Source of the DNA: Actinoallomurus spadix | GTDB lineage: Bacteria > Actinomycetota > Actinomycetes > Streptosporangiales > Streptosporangiaceae | Assembly (NCBI RefSeq): GCF_024055725.1 | Contig: NZ_JAMXMX010000016.1 | Span: forward strand, 113,107-177,106 | DNA: 64,000 nt | Reading direction: 5' to 3' | Shown here: positions 8,767 to 18,666 of the stretch, in pieces | Layout of the letters: each line of letters opens with the position of its first letter | Numbering within the stretch: the stretch's first letter is position 1 | The notes under the pieces: model-generated | Told to the model about the DNA's origin: nothing | Seen by the model: only the letters and a program-made list of their open reading frames with translations | The model's database searches: none | Translations under genes and position numbers: made by a program

Positions 8767-9714
8767 TCACTCCCTCGGTCCGGACAGGACCCGGCCCGTG
8801 ATCCCCTCAATGCGGCCGATGGCCCGTTGGAGGTACCACAGGGCGAGGGCCCGGCGTCCGCGGGCCAGACTGAGCGCCGCCGCCGCGAGAGGACGGACGA
8901 CGACCCGGACCTGGGAACCGATCCCGTGGTGGCGCCGGAACACTCTGCCGGTGCCGCGTGCGTACCGCCTGGCCTTGACGTGGTACGCGCGCTCACCCAG
9001 TGACGGAAGCTCGGGGTTGTACTCGACGATCACGATCCGTGGATCGAAGAGGATCGGCCAACCGGCCTTCATGCCGCGCAGGAGCAGGTCCGTTCCCTCG
9101 CCCGACTGCCAGGGCGACGCGGCGCCGACCCCGAGGTCTTCGTCGAATCCGCCGACGGCACGGAGGAAAGCACGCCTGAAGAAGCAGCAGTTCTCGATGG
9201 CGCTCGTCCAAACGGTCCGATGGTCGAGCCGCATACGCCGGTCGGCGAACGAAGTGAATTGAGCCGGTCTTCCCGGTGTGCCCACGAGCCGCCCGGAGAT
9301 CGCGCCGACCGCTGGGGCACTCGCGAAGGCCGCCGCCGCCTGGGCCAGCGTGTCGGGCAGATAACTGGTGTCGTCGTCCGGGAATGCGACGAAGTCGTAA
9401 TCCCCCAGTGCGGCGATTCCTACGTTACGTCCGATCGACAGACCCCGTGCGGAGGTCGAACGACGGACCGGGAGCCGATCCATCCATGAGTCGACGACCT
9501 TTCGCGTGTCCCCGTCATCGCTCTGGTCGACGACGACCACGTCACTGGGGCGGAGCGTCTGTTCGTGGAGGGAGGCGAGGAGGCGGTCGAGCAACTGCGG
9601 CCGGCCGATGGTGCTCACGACCACTGCGGCGTTCATCCACGAGGGCGGACCCGTGTCGTCCGATCTGACCGGGCCGCTGGTGAACGCAGGGATTCTGATT
9701 TCTTCTTCATCCAC
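8767..9714 (-). CDS. Glycosyltransferase family 2
   Basis: A 315-residue GT-A glycosyltransferase. After a 27-residue polar lead it reads NAAVVVSTIGRPQLLDRLLASL, then VVVDQSDDGD, GLSIGRNVGIAA and FPDDDTSYLPD, the metal-binding acidic triplet near residue 115. GGFDEDLG and GEGTDLLLR near residues 200-220 are the acceptor/base region seen in GT2 rhamnosyl- and galactofuranosyl-type enzymes. The GTG start at 9714 has an AGGA eight bases upstream; an internal ATG at residue 27 is an alternative. It converges on the sulfotransferase gene. Sugar specificity cannot be read. Confidence 0.85.
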   Translation of the reverse strand: MDEEEIRIPAFTSGPVRSDDTGPPSWMNAAVVVSTIGRPQLLDRLLASLHEQTLRPSDVVVVDQSDDGDTRKVVDSWMDRLPVRRSTSARGLSIGRNVGIAALGDYDFVAFPDDDTSYLPDTLAQAAAAFASAPAVGAISGRLVGTPGRPAQFTSFADRRMRLDHRTVWTSAIENCCFFRRAFLRAVGGFDEDLGVGAASPWQSGEGTDLLLRGMKAGWPILFDPRIVIVEYNPELPSLGERAYHVKARRYARGTGRVFRRHHGIGSQVRVVVRPLAAAALSLARGRRALALWYLQRAIGRIEGITGRVLSGPRE

Positions 9715-9943
9715 GCATTCATCCTAGGGGTGCGGTATCGGGTGGCGTTTCATGTGCGGCGATCTGTCATTGTGTGAGTGTCGTGGCGAGTATGGTGATT
9801 CATTCTTTGTGTCGAACGATGATCGTCACCTTGAATCAAAGTGATTTTTAATAGCCGCTACTTTCGCGGGACTATTGTCTGGATAGTGTTGCCCGGAGGG
9901 GCGCCGCGATCGCCGGCCGGAGTCCGACCAAAGGGAGCTGTTC

Positions 9944-12229
9944 ATGACGTCGACGCCGCTGGCCGCACGGGTCTCGACTCCCGCCACGGCGGATCGGCGG
10001 CGATGGACGACCAGGGCCCTGCGATCGGGGTGGCCGCCCGTGGCGCTCCTGGCCGCGGTCGCTGCGATGTTCCTGCGGCACTATGGCGTGTCCCCACGGG
10101 AGACCGCGGTCTTCGCGACCTTCGTCATCCTGGGGTGCACGGTCCCGGGTGTGCTGCTCTGGCGAGCGTGTCGAGGCGGATCCCGCTTCGCCGCCGAAGA
10201 GATGGCCGCCGGCACCGCGCTCGGCCATGTGATCACGGTGCTCACCTATGTCCCCGCACGATGGACGGGGCATCCCCTGTTCGTGCTCGCCTCGCCGGTG
10301 ATGGTGATCACGGTGTTCCTCGTCGTGCCCCGGTTGCGCCGCTACTGGCGGAGAACGGGAGACATCACGCGCGTTCCTCTCGCCTGCTCCTGGGGAGGCG
10401 CGGCTCTGGTCGGGTTCGTCGTGCTGTCGACCGCGTCCGGGTTCTTCCGGCAGCACGGCCTGACGTCACCCGGATATCTGAGGCCGTACGTAGACCTGCC
10501 GTTCCATCTGGGCCTCGTCGGGGAGCTCAAGCACCACATGCCGCCGACACAACCGTTCGTGTCCGGCGAGCCGCTCTACTATCACTGGTTCGCCTACGCC
10601 GACATGGCGGCCATCAGCTGGGTGACCGGCATCGAACCGCAGACCCTGCTGTATCGCCTGTTCATCCTGGCGGCCTCGGCGACATCCCTGATGCTGTTCT
10701 TCGCGATCGCCCGCCGGTTGACCGAGCGGTGGTGGGCCGGACCGGCGGCCCTGGCCATCGGCTGCCTGGCGTGGGGACCCGGGATGTACTCCTGGGAGCC
10801 CTCCCTGTGGGCGGGCCTCCTCCTGCGCGACGACATCGCCTGGCGCAGTCCCACGCACGGGTTCGGGATGATGCTGTTCGCCGCCGTCGTGCTGCTCCTC
10901 GTCGATCTCCTCCGCCGGCAGAGACCGGGCGTGGCCCCCTGGGCGCTCCTGGTCCTTCTGCTGCTCGGGGTGATGGGGGCGAAGGCCACGATCCTCCCGC
11001 TGCTGCTGGCGGGTCTCCTCGTCGTCGTGGCCGGTGGTCTCATCGCCGGCCGACGACCGCACCGCACGGCCGTCATGGCGGCCCTCGCCACTCTGCCGTG
11101 CCTGCTGTTCGCGCAGCTCGTGCTGTTCGGCGGCACCTCTGACGGCATGGTCGTCCACCCCTGGTCGCTGTTCGGCACCGTGGGCGCGGAAGCGGCTTCG
11201 ACACCCAGGCCCACCGCGGTCCTGGTGATCGCCGTGGCACTGGTGACCATGTTCGGCCGGGGCTGTGCCTGGGTGGGGGCGCTGAGCCTCGCCTTCCGCC
11301 GGCAGACGTTGTGCGACCCGCCCGTTCTCCTGCTCGCCGGGATCGGCGGGGCCGGGATCGCCGTCGCGATCACCCTGCGCTTCGCCGGTGATTCTCAGAT
11401 CTACTTCCTGCACGGCGCGGCGCCCTACCTGTCCGTGGTCGCCGTCTGCGGCCTGCGGGCGATGCTTCCCGAGCGGGTGGATCGCCGTTCGCTCATCGCG
11501 CTCATGGTGGCGGCGGCCGTCGGCGTCGCGGTGATCACGATGGTCGGCGAAGCAGGTGGCGCATCCAGGCCGACACCTGAGGACGCGGTACGACGCGTCA
11601 TCGGGCCGTTCATGCTGCTGATCGCGAGCGGTGGGGTCTGCGCGGTGGGCTTGGTCCTGGCAGGGCGGAGACGGCCCGGACTGCGGTCGCTGTCCCCGGC
11701 CCTCGCGCTCGCCTTCGTCTGCGGCCTCGTCCTTCCCGCGACCCTGCTGCACGCCCGTCAGATGGTGCGCGGTCTTCCCCTCGACCCCTCGACAGCCGTG
11801 ATCGGCGCGGGAACTCTGGAGGCGGGGCGCTGGCTGCGCGACCATTCGCGGCCCGATGACCTGGTCGCCACCAATTCCCTATGCGGGTCGGGCGACGGCT
11901 GCGACGAGCGCCACTTCGCCGTAGCGGCCTACACCGAACGGCGTGTGCTGGTGGAGAGCTGGCGCTTCACCGCGAGGAACCACTCGATCGCGGCACGACG
12001 CGGCCTCCCGGACGGATCCGTGCCCTTCTGGGACCGGCCACGCCTGGCGGCCAACGACGCGGCCTTTCACCATCCCTCCGCCGAGGCGCTACGGCGGCTC
12101 CACGACACGTACGGAGTCCGCTGGCTCTTCGCCGACGCGAGTCGGGACCGGCCGGCTGCCGGTCTCGAGCGATTCGCGCGGCTGCGTTACACGGCCGGTG
12201 ACTGCCGCGTCTACGAGCTCACGAACTGA
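9944..12229 (+). CDS. Polytopic membrane protein, GT-C-like
   Basis: A 761-residue protein with about twelve or more hydrophobic helices, starting near residue 30 and running to about residue 600, then a soluble C-terminal domain of some 150 residues. A first large loop carries GELKHHMPPTQPFVSGEPLYYHWFAY, with acidic and His residues typical of GT-C lipid-linked sugar transferases. Such enzymes use polyprenyl-phosphate sugars outside the membrane, which fits the GtrA and GtrB-like genes nearby. ATG 9944 follows GGGAG at a normal distance, after an AT-rich leader from 9715. I cannot place it in a named GT-C family with certainty. Confidence 0.6.
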   Translation: MTSTPLAARVSTPATADRRRWTTRALRSGWPPVALLAAVAAMFLRHYGVSPRETAVFATFVILGCTVPGVLLWRACRGGSRFAAEEMAAGTALGHVITVLTYVPARWTGHPLFVLASPVMVITVFLVVPRLRRYWRRTGDITRVPLACSWGGAALVGFVVLSTASGFFRQHGLTSPGYLRPYVDLPFHLGLVGELKHHMPPTQPFVSGEPLYYHWFAYADMAAISWVTGIEPQTLLYRLFILAASATSLMLFFAIARRLTERWWAGPAALAIGCLAWGPGMYSWEPSLWAGLLLRDDIAWRSPTHGFGMMLFAAVVLLLVDLLRRQRPGVAPWALLVLLLLGVMGAKATILPLLLAGLLVVVAGGLIAGRRPHRTAVMAALATLPCLLFAQLVLFGGTSDGMVVHPWSLFGTVGAEAASTPRPTAVLVIAVALVTMFGRGCAWVGALSLAFRRQTLCDPPVLLLAGIGGAGIAVAITLRFAGDSQIYFLHGAAPYLSVVAVCGLRAMLPERVDRRSLIALMVAAAVGVAVITMVGEAGGASRPTPEDAVRRVIGPFMLLIASGGVCAVGLVLAGRRRPGLRSLSPALALAFVCGLVLPATLLHARQMVRGLPLDPSTAVIGAGTLEAGRWLRDHSRPDDLVATNSLCGSGDGCDERHFAVAAYTERRVLVESWRFTARNHSIAARRGLPDGSVPFWDRPRLAANDAAFHHPSAEALRRLHDTYGVRWLFADASRDRPAAGLERFARLRYTAGDCRVYELTN

Positions 12230-12294
12230 CGGAGTGACGGACGACGGCCCGCGGCGTCACCGGAGATCCGCCGGCCGGCCTGGTGAGAGCCTCC

Positions 12295-13239
12295 TCAACC
12301 GCGGTTCGAACGCGCGTTGTCGGCCGCCTTGATGATTCTCCGATGGCCGTCGTCGTTCGTCGCCAGGAGGTTCGCGCCGAGGCCCTCCCGGGTGCCGAGG
12401 CGTTCGACCTCCTGCCTCGTGCAGGAGCGAACCCTGAGCTGATGCGCGAGGAAGACGTGCTCATAGTGGGTGAAGAGGATGTCGAGGAACTCGTCAGGTT
12501 GGAAACCGCAGTTCATCAGCGCATGCGGGTTGTACTCGACCAACAGGGTAGGGGAAAGGCGCAGTGTCTCCTGGGCGCCCCGGAGCACGAATCCGTCGTA
12601 TCCCTCGGCGTCGATCTTGATGAGGTCGGGACGGCCGATCGTATGATGCGACAGGTAGGAGTCCAGAGACGTCATGGGGATCGACGTCGAGGTGGACCAT
12701 CCCACCGCGTTCTCGGCTGCAGCGGAATGGTGGCCGATGCCCTCGGCGAGGTACATCGTCACGGTTCCGGGGTGCTCGCCGACGGCCATGGCTTCGACGG
12801 ACACCTTCTCGAGGTGTCCGTTCCGGAGGAGATTCCTCCGCAGGTAGGCGACGTTCTCGGGGATCGGCTCGAACGCTATCAGGCGCCCGTTCTCGGGTAG
12901 CTCTTTCGCTCCGACGCAAGAATAGAGTCCGATGTTCGCGCCGATATCGATGATGGTCTCGCTGTCGGCGGCCAGGCGCTCGAACAGTGCGACCTCGACC
13001 TCTTCGTAGTAACCGGCGAACAGCTGGTGAACGATGGAGAAGTCGCGCGCCGGGCCGGTCAGGCTCAGTCCGCGATACATGGTCGCGACGTCGGCCTGGT
13101 TCGCGGCACAGCCGAACTCGTACACCTTCTTCTGGATACTTTTTATCATTGACAGATGTTGGACTTGTGTCCGTCTGAACAGTTTCCGGGAGACCTTGAG
13201 GGTCTGCCGGGCGATTTGCCTACGCACGGTTGTTCTCAA
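12295..13239 (-). CDS. FkbM-family methyltransferase
   Basis: A 314-residue protein with a SAM-binding Rossmann domain: TIIDIGANIGLYS (motif I, near residue 95), IAFEPIPENVAYLRRNL and DLIKIDAEGYDGFVLRG, the hallmark of FkbM O-methyltransferases. These often methylate sugar hydroxyls in polysaccharide and antibiotic loci. The first 60 residues are basic and unlike the core family. The frame opens with TTG at 13239, right beside AAGGAG; GTG at 13227 is the better-spaced alternative. It overlaps the end of the flippase gene, so it is probably translated by coupling at the end of the leftward operon. Confidence 0.8.
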   Translation of the reverse strand: MRTTVRRQIARQTLKVSRKLFRRTQVQHLSMIKSIQKKVYEFGCAANQADVATMYRGLSLTGPARDFSIVHQLFAGYYEEVEVALFERLAADSETIIDIGANIGLYSCVGAKELPENGRLIAFEPIPENVAYLRRNLLRNGHLEKVSVEAMAVGEHPGTVTMYLAEGIGHHSAAAENAVGWSTSTSIPMTSLDSYLSHHTIGRPDLIKIDAEGYDGFVLRGAQETLRLSPTLLVEYNPHALMNCGFQPDEFLDILFTHYEHVFLAHQLRVRSCTRQEVERLGTREGLGANLLATNDDGHRRIIKAADNARSNRG

Positions 13240-14527
13240 CTCCTTGATGGTCGAGAGTGCCGAGGTGCCGGGTGCAGATCACGGATACGGGGCGCCGACC
13301 GGGCGCCCGTGCGGTCATCCGGGGGCGATACTTCGCGTACAGGGCAGCCGCGTAGAGGCAGAGCAGGGTCATCATGCCCGCGAGGCCCATCGCGGCGCCC
13401 TCCGCGCCGGCGAATGCGGCGCCCGCCGCGCCCGCGAAGAGCAGGGCGACCGCGGTGGTCAGCCGGAACACGAACAACGCGCGTACCGCCTGCACGGCGC
13501 GCAGCGCTCCCGCCGGCCCGAGTACGGCGCCCTGGGCCATCCGGTAGACGGTCTGTGCCGGCAGCAGCGGGGCCAAGAGGGTCCATGACCCGCCGAACAA
13601 CCACGTGCCGGTGCTCGTCGGCAACGACATCGCCGCGAGTCCTGCGGCGGCGCCGACTCCTCCGAAGGCGAGGGTGACCAGGACGGTTCCGCGGTCGATC
13701 CGGTGCGGCCGGTCGGCGAGCACTCTCGACAGTTCGGTGATGGCGATCACCCGGCCTGCGCCGATCATCACCGTCGCCGGGCCGAAGAGGGTGTCCGCGG
13801 CGCGGAGCGCGCCGACGGCCGCCAGCCCCGCGATCTTGCCGACCAGGAGCAGCGTCACGTACCCGCAGATGGTGAGGACCACTCCCTCGACCAGGTAGGG
13901 CCGGGCGAGGTCACCGTACTCCCGGAGCCAGCCGGAGGCCGAGGCCACGCGTGGCAGTACTCCTGCCTGGGCGACCGCGATGCCCGTGGCGATGAGCCCG
14001 CCCACGCCCCATCCGAGGAAGACCCAGGTGACCTTCGTCGTCACCGTGAGGATGCCGAACGTCGCGACGGACTGCCCGATCCCCCAGACCGCGTCGCTCA
14101 CCAGTGCCTTGTACGGCTGGCCGGCGGCGATGAACCCCATCCGGAGAGTGCTCTGAACGAGCAGTACCGGCAGCAGGGCGGCCAGGATCAGTACCGGTCC
14201 CGTGATGCCCCCCAGGAGCGGCCCGGACACGAGGAGCAGTACGACGGAACCCAGCAGGCCGAAGACCGCCGCCGCCCCCGAGCCGTCGCGGAGGGCCCGG
14301 CGCGCCGTCTGGGGATCGCGGGGGAAACGGACCATGAGCGGTTCGGCGAAGGTGGTCTGAGCCAGTTGGAGGCAGACCACGTAGTAGCCGTACAGCAGCG
14401 CGAACGCGCCGAAGCCCGCAGCGGGCATCCGCCGCGCCAGCAGGATCATCAGCATGAAGTTGGTGCCGCTGGAGATGACCTGGTCGGCCAGGGTCCAGCC
14501 GCCGCGACGGACCGCGTGGGCGAACAC
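13220..14527 (-). CDS. Polysaccharide flippase, Wzx/MATE-like
   Basis: A 435-residue membrane protein with about twelve hydrophobic helices and the MOP superfamily start (GGWTLADQVISSGTNFMLMILLARRM). It would translocate lipid-linked repeat units to the outside for polymerisation. GTG 14527 is chosen because AGGGAGA lies about 8 bases upstream and it falls just 2 bases past the stop of the polymerase gene; the longer frame upstream is antisense-like sequence within that gene. It sits in the order polymerase, flippase, FkbM methyltransferase. A second flippase is encoded at 22.8 kb. Confidence 0.75.
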   Translation of the reverse strand: MFAHAVRRGGWTLADQVISSGTNFMLMILLARRMPAAGFGAFALLYGYYVVCLQLAQTTFAEPLMVRFPRDPQTARRALRDGSGAAAVFGLLGSVVLLLVSGPLLGGITGPVLILAALLPVLLVQSTLRMGFIAAGQPYKALVSDAVWGIGQSVATFGILTVTTKVTWVFLGWGVGGLIATGIAVAQAGVLPRVASASGWLREYGDLARPYLVEGVVLTICGYVTLLLVGKIAGLAAVGALRAADTLFGPATVMIGAGRVIAITELSRVLADRPHRIDRGTVLVTLAFGGVGAAAGLAAMSLPTSTGTWLFGGSWTLLAPLLPAQTVYRMAQGAVLGPAGALRAVQAVRALFVFRLTTAVALLFAGAAGAAFAGAEGAAMGLAGMMTLLCLYAAALYAKYRPRMTARAPGRRPVSVICTRHLGTLDHQGVENNRA

Positions 14528-14529
14528 GG

Positions 14530-15894
14530 TCAGTTCTCCCTGAGACGTGTCCGGTGAAGTAGCGCCCACGTGACGAGGCCGCCCGCGAGAACGGGGAAGG
14601 CGCGGCCGAGACCCCAGTAGAAGAGCAATCCCATCTCGAGGACGCCGATGTAGGTCACGGAGTAGAAGATCAGACCACTGGGCTGGCCGGAACGCATGGC
14701 GCGGTAACAGATCCCGATGAGGAGTCCGACGGCGCTCCACCAGATGAGGGCGCCGGCGAGGCCGAAGTCGGCGATCGCCGGGAGGATCCCGCCGTCATTG
14801 GTGAACTCCGGATTCCCGTATCTCATCAAGAGTGATGACCAGGTGTCCAGTCCGGAGACGAATCCGCTGTCCGCCCGGAGGAACGATCTGACGATCGGGA
14901 ATCCCCAGAGAAAGGGCAGGGTGAACTGGGGGAGTAGCGAAGATGAAGGATAGTGATCGAGGAGTATGATCGAGTTATTGCTCGCGGTGGCATAGTATCC
15001 GCCCAGCCGGCGCATGATGAAACCGCCGAAGCCGGTGTCGCTGTGTTGCGCATAGAAGTCGTTCCAGCTGCGCGTGTATTCGAAGGCGCCGAAGAACAGG
15101 CCCAATGCGACGGGTGCGAGCAGCGGCATCATGGCCCAGATCCAGGTTCGCCTCGGCCGCCTGGTGCTGGGCAGTGTCGCCGCGGTGAGAACGATGAGAG
15201 GGACCGCCATCTCCATGAGGGCGATGCGCTCGGCGTTGAAGAAGACACGTGTCAGGCTGGCGCCGATGAGTGCCGAGAGCTCCCACGTATGGCGTTGGCA
15301 GCCGATCCGGCGATTCAGGAGTAGGCAGATGAGGGCGAGCGGCCCGAACTGTGTGAGGGTCGTGACGCCGGGAACCGTGGCGAAATAGATCAGCTTGGCG
15401 GTCACCAGGGCTCGTGGTTCGAGGCTGAGCGTGCTGTGCAGGGCTGCGAGGCCGTAACCGCGTGACACGGCCGCCATCGCCCAGGCCACGTAACCGATCA
15501 GAGTCAGTGCCAGGAACGTGCGCCCGGCCCGCACGAGTACCTGCTGCTGGCCGGGTGTTACGAGGACCTTGGATTTCCGAATTCGACGGTGGGTGAGGTT
15601 CGGTACGAGAGTGCCGACGATGAAGGCGCTGAGGAGCAGAAGGGTGAGGACCGCGTCGGTCCCGTCGAAGTATTTGGATGTCCGCCACCATTCAACGAAG
15701 TCGTCGGCGGGGATGAGGCATGTGACGGCCAAACAGGGCAGCACGCTCAAGACGCCGCTCCAGCCGGGGTGCAGCCACCACGTACCCCGGCGTTGTGACA
15801 GCGGCCGGGGTGTGAAAGAACGGTGTCCCGTGGGGGCCGGGCGACCATCGGTCGCGTCTTCCGTTCGAGATGACACGGGCCTCTCCAAACTCAA
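14530..15894 (-). CDS. O-antigen polymerase-like membrane protein (Wzy)
   Basis: A protein of up to 454 residues with ten or more hydrophobic segments and a long loop near residues 270-360 (between GLFFGAFEYTRSWNDFY and LLMRYGNPEF), the layout of Wzy polymerases. Wzy proteins show little sequence identity, so the call rests on topology and on neighbours: a copolymerase upstream and a flippase downstream. Two starts are plausible, TTG 15894 behind GGAAGGA and GTG 15876 behind GGAGAGG. The first 45 residues are polar and cytoplasmic. Confidence 0.6.
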   Translation of the reverse strand: MSLERPVSSRTEDATDGRPAPTGHRSFTPRPLSQRRGTWWLHPGWSGVLSVLPCLAVTCLIPADDFVEWWRTSKYFDGTDAVLTLLLLSAFIVGTLVPNLTHRRIRKSKVLVTPGQQQVLVRAGRTFLALTLIGYVAWAMAAVSRGYGLAALHSTLSLEPRALVTAKLIYFATVPGVTTLTQFGPLALICLLLNRRIGCQRHTWELSALIGASLTRVFFNAERIALMEMAVPLIVLTAATLPSTRRPRRTWIWAMMPLLAPVALGLFFGAFEYTRSWNDFYAQHSDTGFGGFIMRRLGGYYATASNNSIILLDHYPSSSLLPQFTLPFLWGFPIVRSFLRADSGFVSGLDTWSSLLMRYGNPEFTNDGGILPAIADFGLAGALIWWSAVGLLIGICYRAMRSGQPSGLIFYSVTYIGVLEMGLLFYWGLGRAFPVLAGGLVTWALLHRTRLREN

Positions 15895-16039
15895 TCGTTC
15901 CTTCCGGCGAGAGCGCCGGGGGTGGCACGCCGGGCACTTGTCCTTTCGACGGCCTTGGTGCCACCCCGCTCGCGGAGCCGGTGTTCGCCGGCCGGACGTC
16001 TCCTTCAGCCGCGGAGGGGCTTGAGACGCGAGTCAGCGC

Positions 16040-17467
16040 TCATCCGACGGGCGCCGTGGGCGTGTTCTCGATGGAGGGCGCGGTTCCGAGGTCCTCGAGA
16101 CGCGGCTTGTTCTCGTTGCGGCGGTAACCGCCGTAGTAGCGGTAACGATCGTGCTTCGGCTTCGTCATGTTCACGATCACGCCCAGCGTGCTCCCGTTGA
16201 CCGCGTCGACGCTCTTGGCCGCGGTGCGTAGTTCCTCACGCTTGGTACGCCCCGAGCGGACGACGAGCACCACACCGTCGCTGCTCGGAGCGATGACGGC
16301 GGCATCCGTTACCGGGATCAGGGGCGGCGAATCGATGATCACGTAGTCCGCGTCGGCGCGCAGTTCCTGGATCAGCGACTGCATCCGCTTCGTACCCAGC
16401 AGTTCGCTGGGGTTCGGAGGGACCGGGCCGCTGGTCAGCACCTTGATCGTGGAGCCTCTCTCGGCGCGCTGGATGACGTCCGCGACGGAGGCTTGACCGG
16501 ACAGCACGCTCGTCAGGCCGGCCTCTTCCACGAGGCCCAGGGACGACGCGACGGTCGGGCGACGCAGGTCCGCGTCGACGATGACGACCCGGGCGCCGTC
16601 CTGGGCGAGGCAGAACGCGAGGTTGAGGGCGACGCTCGACTTGCCGTCACCCTCCAGGGGACTGGACACGACGATCGTCCGTGGGGGGCGGTCGACGTTG
16701 ATGAACCGGAGATTGGTCCGGAGTTTCCGGAAACCCTCGGCTCTCATCCCCAGCGGGTCGGTGTCGTAGACCAGCGACCGCTTGCGCGCCGCGCGTTCGT
16801 AGGCGATCTCGCCGACGATGGGAAGCCCGCTCGCCGCCGCCGCGTCAGAGGCGACGTCGATCCGAGTGTCCAGGGCCTCTTTGAGCATTCCCGCCAGTAC
16901 GCCGGCGATCGCGCCGAGCACGAGGCCGAGTGAGACGTTGAGAACCGGCTTGGGACTGCTCGGCTCCTTCGGCACCGCGCCCGGCCGTACGACCTGGACC
17001 CGCACGGTCGGCGACCGGCCTGGCTGAGGCCCCTCCACATCCGCGACCGCGGTGATCAGGTAGTGCGTCACGCTGTTCACTATGCGGGCCGCCATGGCCG
17101 GATCGGTGTCGCGTGCGGTGATGTTGAGGAGCACGGTATCGACCGGTACATCCACTTTGAGGCGCTTCGCCAGCTTCTCCGGTCGTAGGTGGAGACGAAG
17201 GTCGCGGATCACCGGTGCCGTGACCTTCGGCGTCGTCACGAGGTCGGCGTAGGACCGCACCTGCTGCTGGCTGAAGAGCGTTCCCTGGTATGCCTGGTCG
17301 AGGCCCCGCGCCTGCTGTGACACGGACACGAAGACCGACGCCTTCGACTCGTAGGTCGTCGGCTGCAAGGACGTGACCAGCTGGGCGACCCCGGCGCCCA
17401 GCAGGAGAAAGCCCACCAGCAGCACCAGGTGCCGCCGGATCGCCGTGATCAGTTCTCGTACACTCAT
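16040..17467 (-). CDS. Polysaccharide copolymerase/bacterial tyrosine kinase (Wzc-like)
   Basis: A 475-residue fused Wzz-type and BY-kinase protein. Helices at residues 14-33 and 176-195 flank an extracytoplasmic chain-length domain. The cytoplasmic kinase has Walker A SPLEGDGKSS (269-278), Walker A' VVIVDADLRRPT (294-305) and Walker B VIIDSPP (376-382). A tyrosine cluster at residues 442-448 (RYRYYGGY) is the expected autophosphorylation tail. It would control polymer length and export with the Wzy- and Wzx-like proteins. It starts at ATG 17467, overlapping the stop of the upstream glycosyltransferase by 4 bp. Confidence 0.9.
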   Translation of the reverse strand: MSVRELITAIRRHLVLLVGFLLLGAGVAQLVTSLQPTTYESKASVFVSVSQQARGLDQAYQGTLFSQQQVRSYADLVTTPKVTAPVIRDLRLHLRPEKLAKRLKVDVPVDTVLLNITARDTDPAMAARIVNSVTHYLITAVADVEGPQPGRSPTVRVQVVRPGAVPKEPSSPKPVLNVSLGLVLGAIAGVLAGMLKEALDTRIDVASDAAAASGLPIVGEIAYERAARKRSLVYDTDPLGMRAEGFRKLRTNLRFINVDRPPRTIVVSSPLEGDGKSSVALNLAFCLAQDGARVVIVDADLRRPTVASSLGLVEEAGLTSVLSGQASVADVIQRAERGSTIKVLTSGPVPPNPSELLGTKRMQSLIQELRADADYVIIDSPPLIPVTDAAVIAPSSDGVVLVVRSGRTKREELRTAAKSVDAVNGSTLGVIVNMTKPKHDRYRYYGGYRRNENKPRLEDLGTAPSIENTPTAPVG

Positions 17468-18666
17468 GCAGTCCCCCGTCTTGGACCTCTCTGAATGGTG
17501 GCCTTGCCGGGCCTGAGCGGCGCGGTTCCGGCACGCGGCAGTACCCCCGAGGTTTTTCCGCGGGCGGCCGAGGAATGGGAGCGGCCTCTTCCCGGCCGCA
17601 GGTGCGTGAAGAGCTCCAGATGCCGCCGCGCCGACTCGTCCCAGGTGAACCGCCGTGCGTTGGCCGTCCCGCGGACCCGCAGGTCCGTGGCGAGCGCATC
17701 GTCGGTGAGGACGTCTCGTACGGCCGCGGCGATGGACGCCGGGTCAAGGTCACGCAACAGGATCGCGGCGTCCCCCGCCACCTCCGGCAGGGCTCCGCGG
17801 TCGGAGGTGATCACCGGTGTTCCGCACGCCATCGCCTCCACGATCGGCAACCCGAAGCCCTCGTGACTCGAGGGGAGGACGAAGACGGCCGCGGCGCGGA
17901 GGAGCGGCGCGACCAGCTCGGCGGGGACCTGGCCCAGATACCGCACGTACGGAGTGGTCGCCAGCAGACGCTCGATCGGTTCGGACCCCAAGAAGGATCC
18001 GCCGGCGACGACGAGCCGGACGCCGGAGCTGGCGATCTGCAGCCGGCCGATGGCGTCGACGAGCGCGGGCACGTTCTTGCGTGGATCCAGATTGCCGAGA
18101 TGGAGGACGAAGCGTTCCGGCAGACGGAGGGGGGCGAGCAGTGGGGCGTCCCGGGAGGCGTCCGGATGGAAGCGCTCGGTGTCGACGCCGTGCGGGATGA
18201 CGTGAAGACGTTGGTGCGGCACCCCGAAGATGCGCTGGATCTCACCCGCGGAACTCCTGGAGACGGTCACGACGGCGTCGGCGGCACGGGTCAGCCGCCC
18301 GACGCGTGCCAGCCAGGTCCGTTCCCACAACGCGCGCCTGATCCCGGGAACACGGTGTCCCGAGACCCCGTGCACGGTGACCACGGTCGGCAGCCTGCCC
18401 GGGATCAGCGCGCCCGTGTCGGCGGGGAAGTGCAGCAGGTCGGCCTGCTTCTCGCCGACGGTACGAGGCCAGTACAGTCCCTCGACCGCGGCGTAGGAGA
18501 GCGCGCGGGCGAGGCCGCCCAGCCGATCCCCAGGAGGAGTGAGGACGCTCGCCGTGACGCCGTATCCGGCGAGATGGCGGTAGAGCATCTCGGCGTAGGT
18601 CGTGTTGCCGCCGACGTTGCGCTGGAGGACCTTTCCCGTCACCGCGACCCGGAGGTGGTCAGCCAC
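17464..18666 (-). CDS. Glycosyltransferase family 4
   Basis: A 400-residue GT-B enzyme. The N-terminus reads LRVAVTGKVLQRNVGGNTTY, the middle HGVDTERFHPDAS and LGNLDPRKNVPALVDAI mark the interdomain and donor-binding region, and SSHEGFGLPIVEAMACGTPVI near residue 300 is the E-x7-E donor motif. Motif wording resembles mannosyl- and rhamnosyltransferases of the WbaZ/MtfB kind, but specificity is inferred only. GTG 18666 is chosen as the first start in frame with the conserved core; it overlaps the preceding gene by 28 bp. It ends in the start codon of the copolymerase gene. Confidence 0.85.
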   Translation of the reverse strand: MADHLRVAVTGKVLQRNVGGNTTYAEMLYRHLAGYGVTASVLTPPGDRLGGLARALSYAAVEGLYWPRTVGEKQADLLHFPADTGALIPGRLPTVVTVHGVSGHRVPGIRRALWERTWLARVGRLTRAADAVVTVSRSSAGEIQRIFGVPHQRLHVIPHGVDTERFHPDASRDAPLLAPLRLPERFVLHLGNLDPRKNVPALVDAIGRLQIASSGVRLVVAGGSFLGSEPIERLLATTPYVRYLGQVPAELVAPLLRAAAVFVLPSSHEGFGLPIVEAMACGTPVITSDRGALPEVAGDAAILLRDLDPASIAAAVRDVLTDDALATDLRVRGTANARRFTWDESARRHLELFTHLRPGRGRSHSSAARGKTSGVLPRAGTAPLRPGKATIQRGPRRGTA

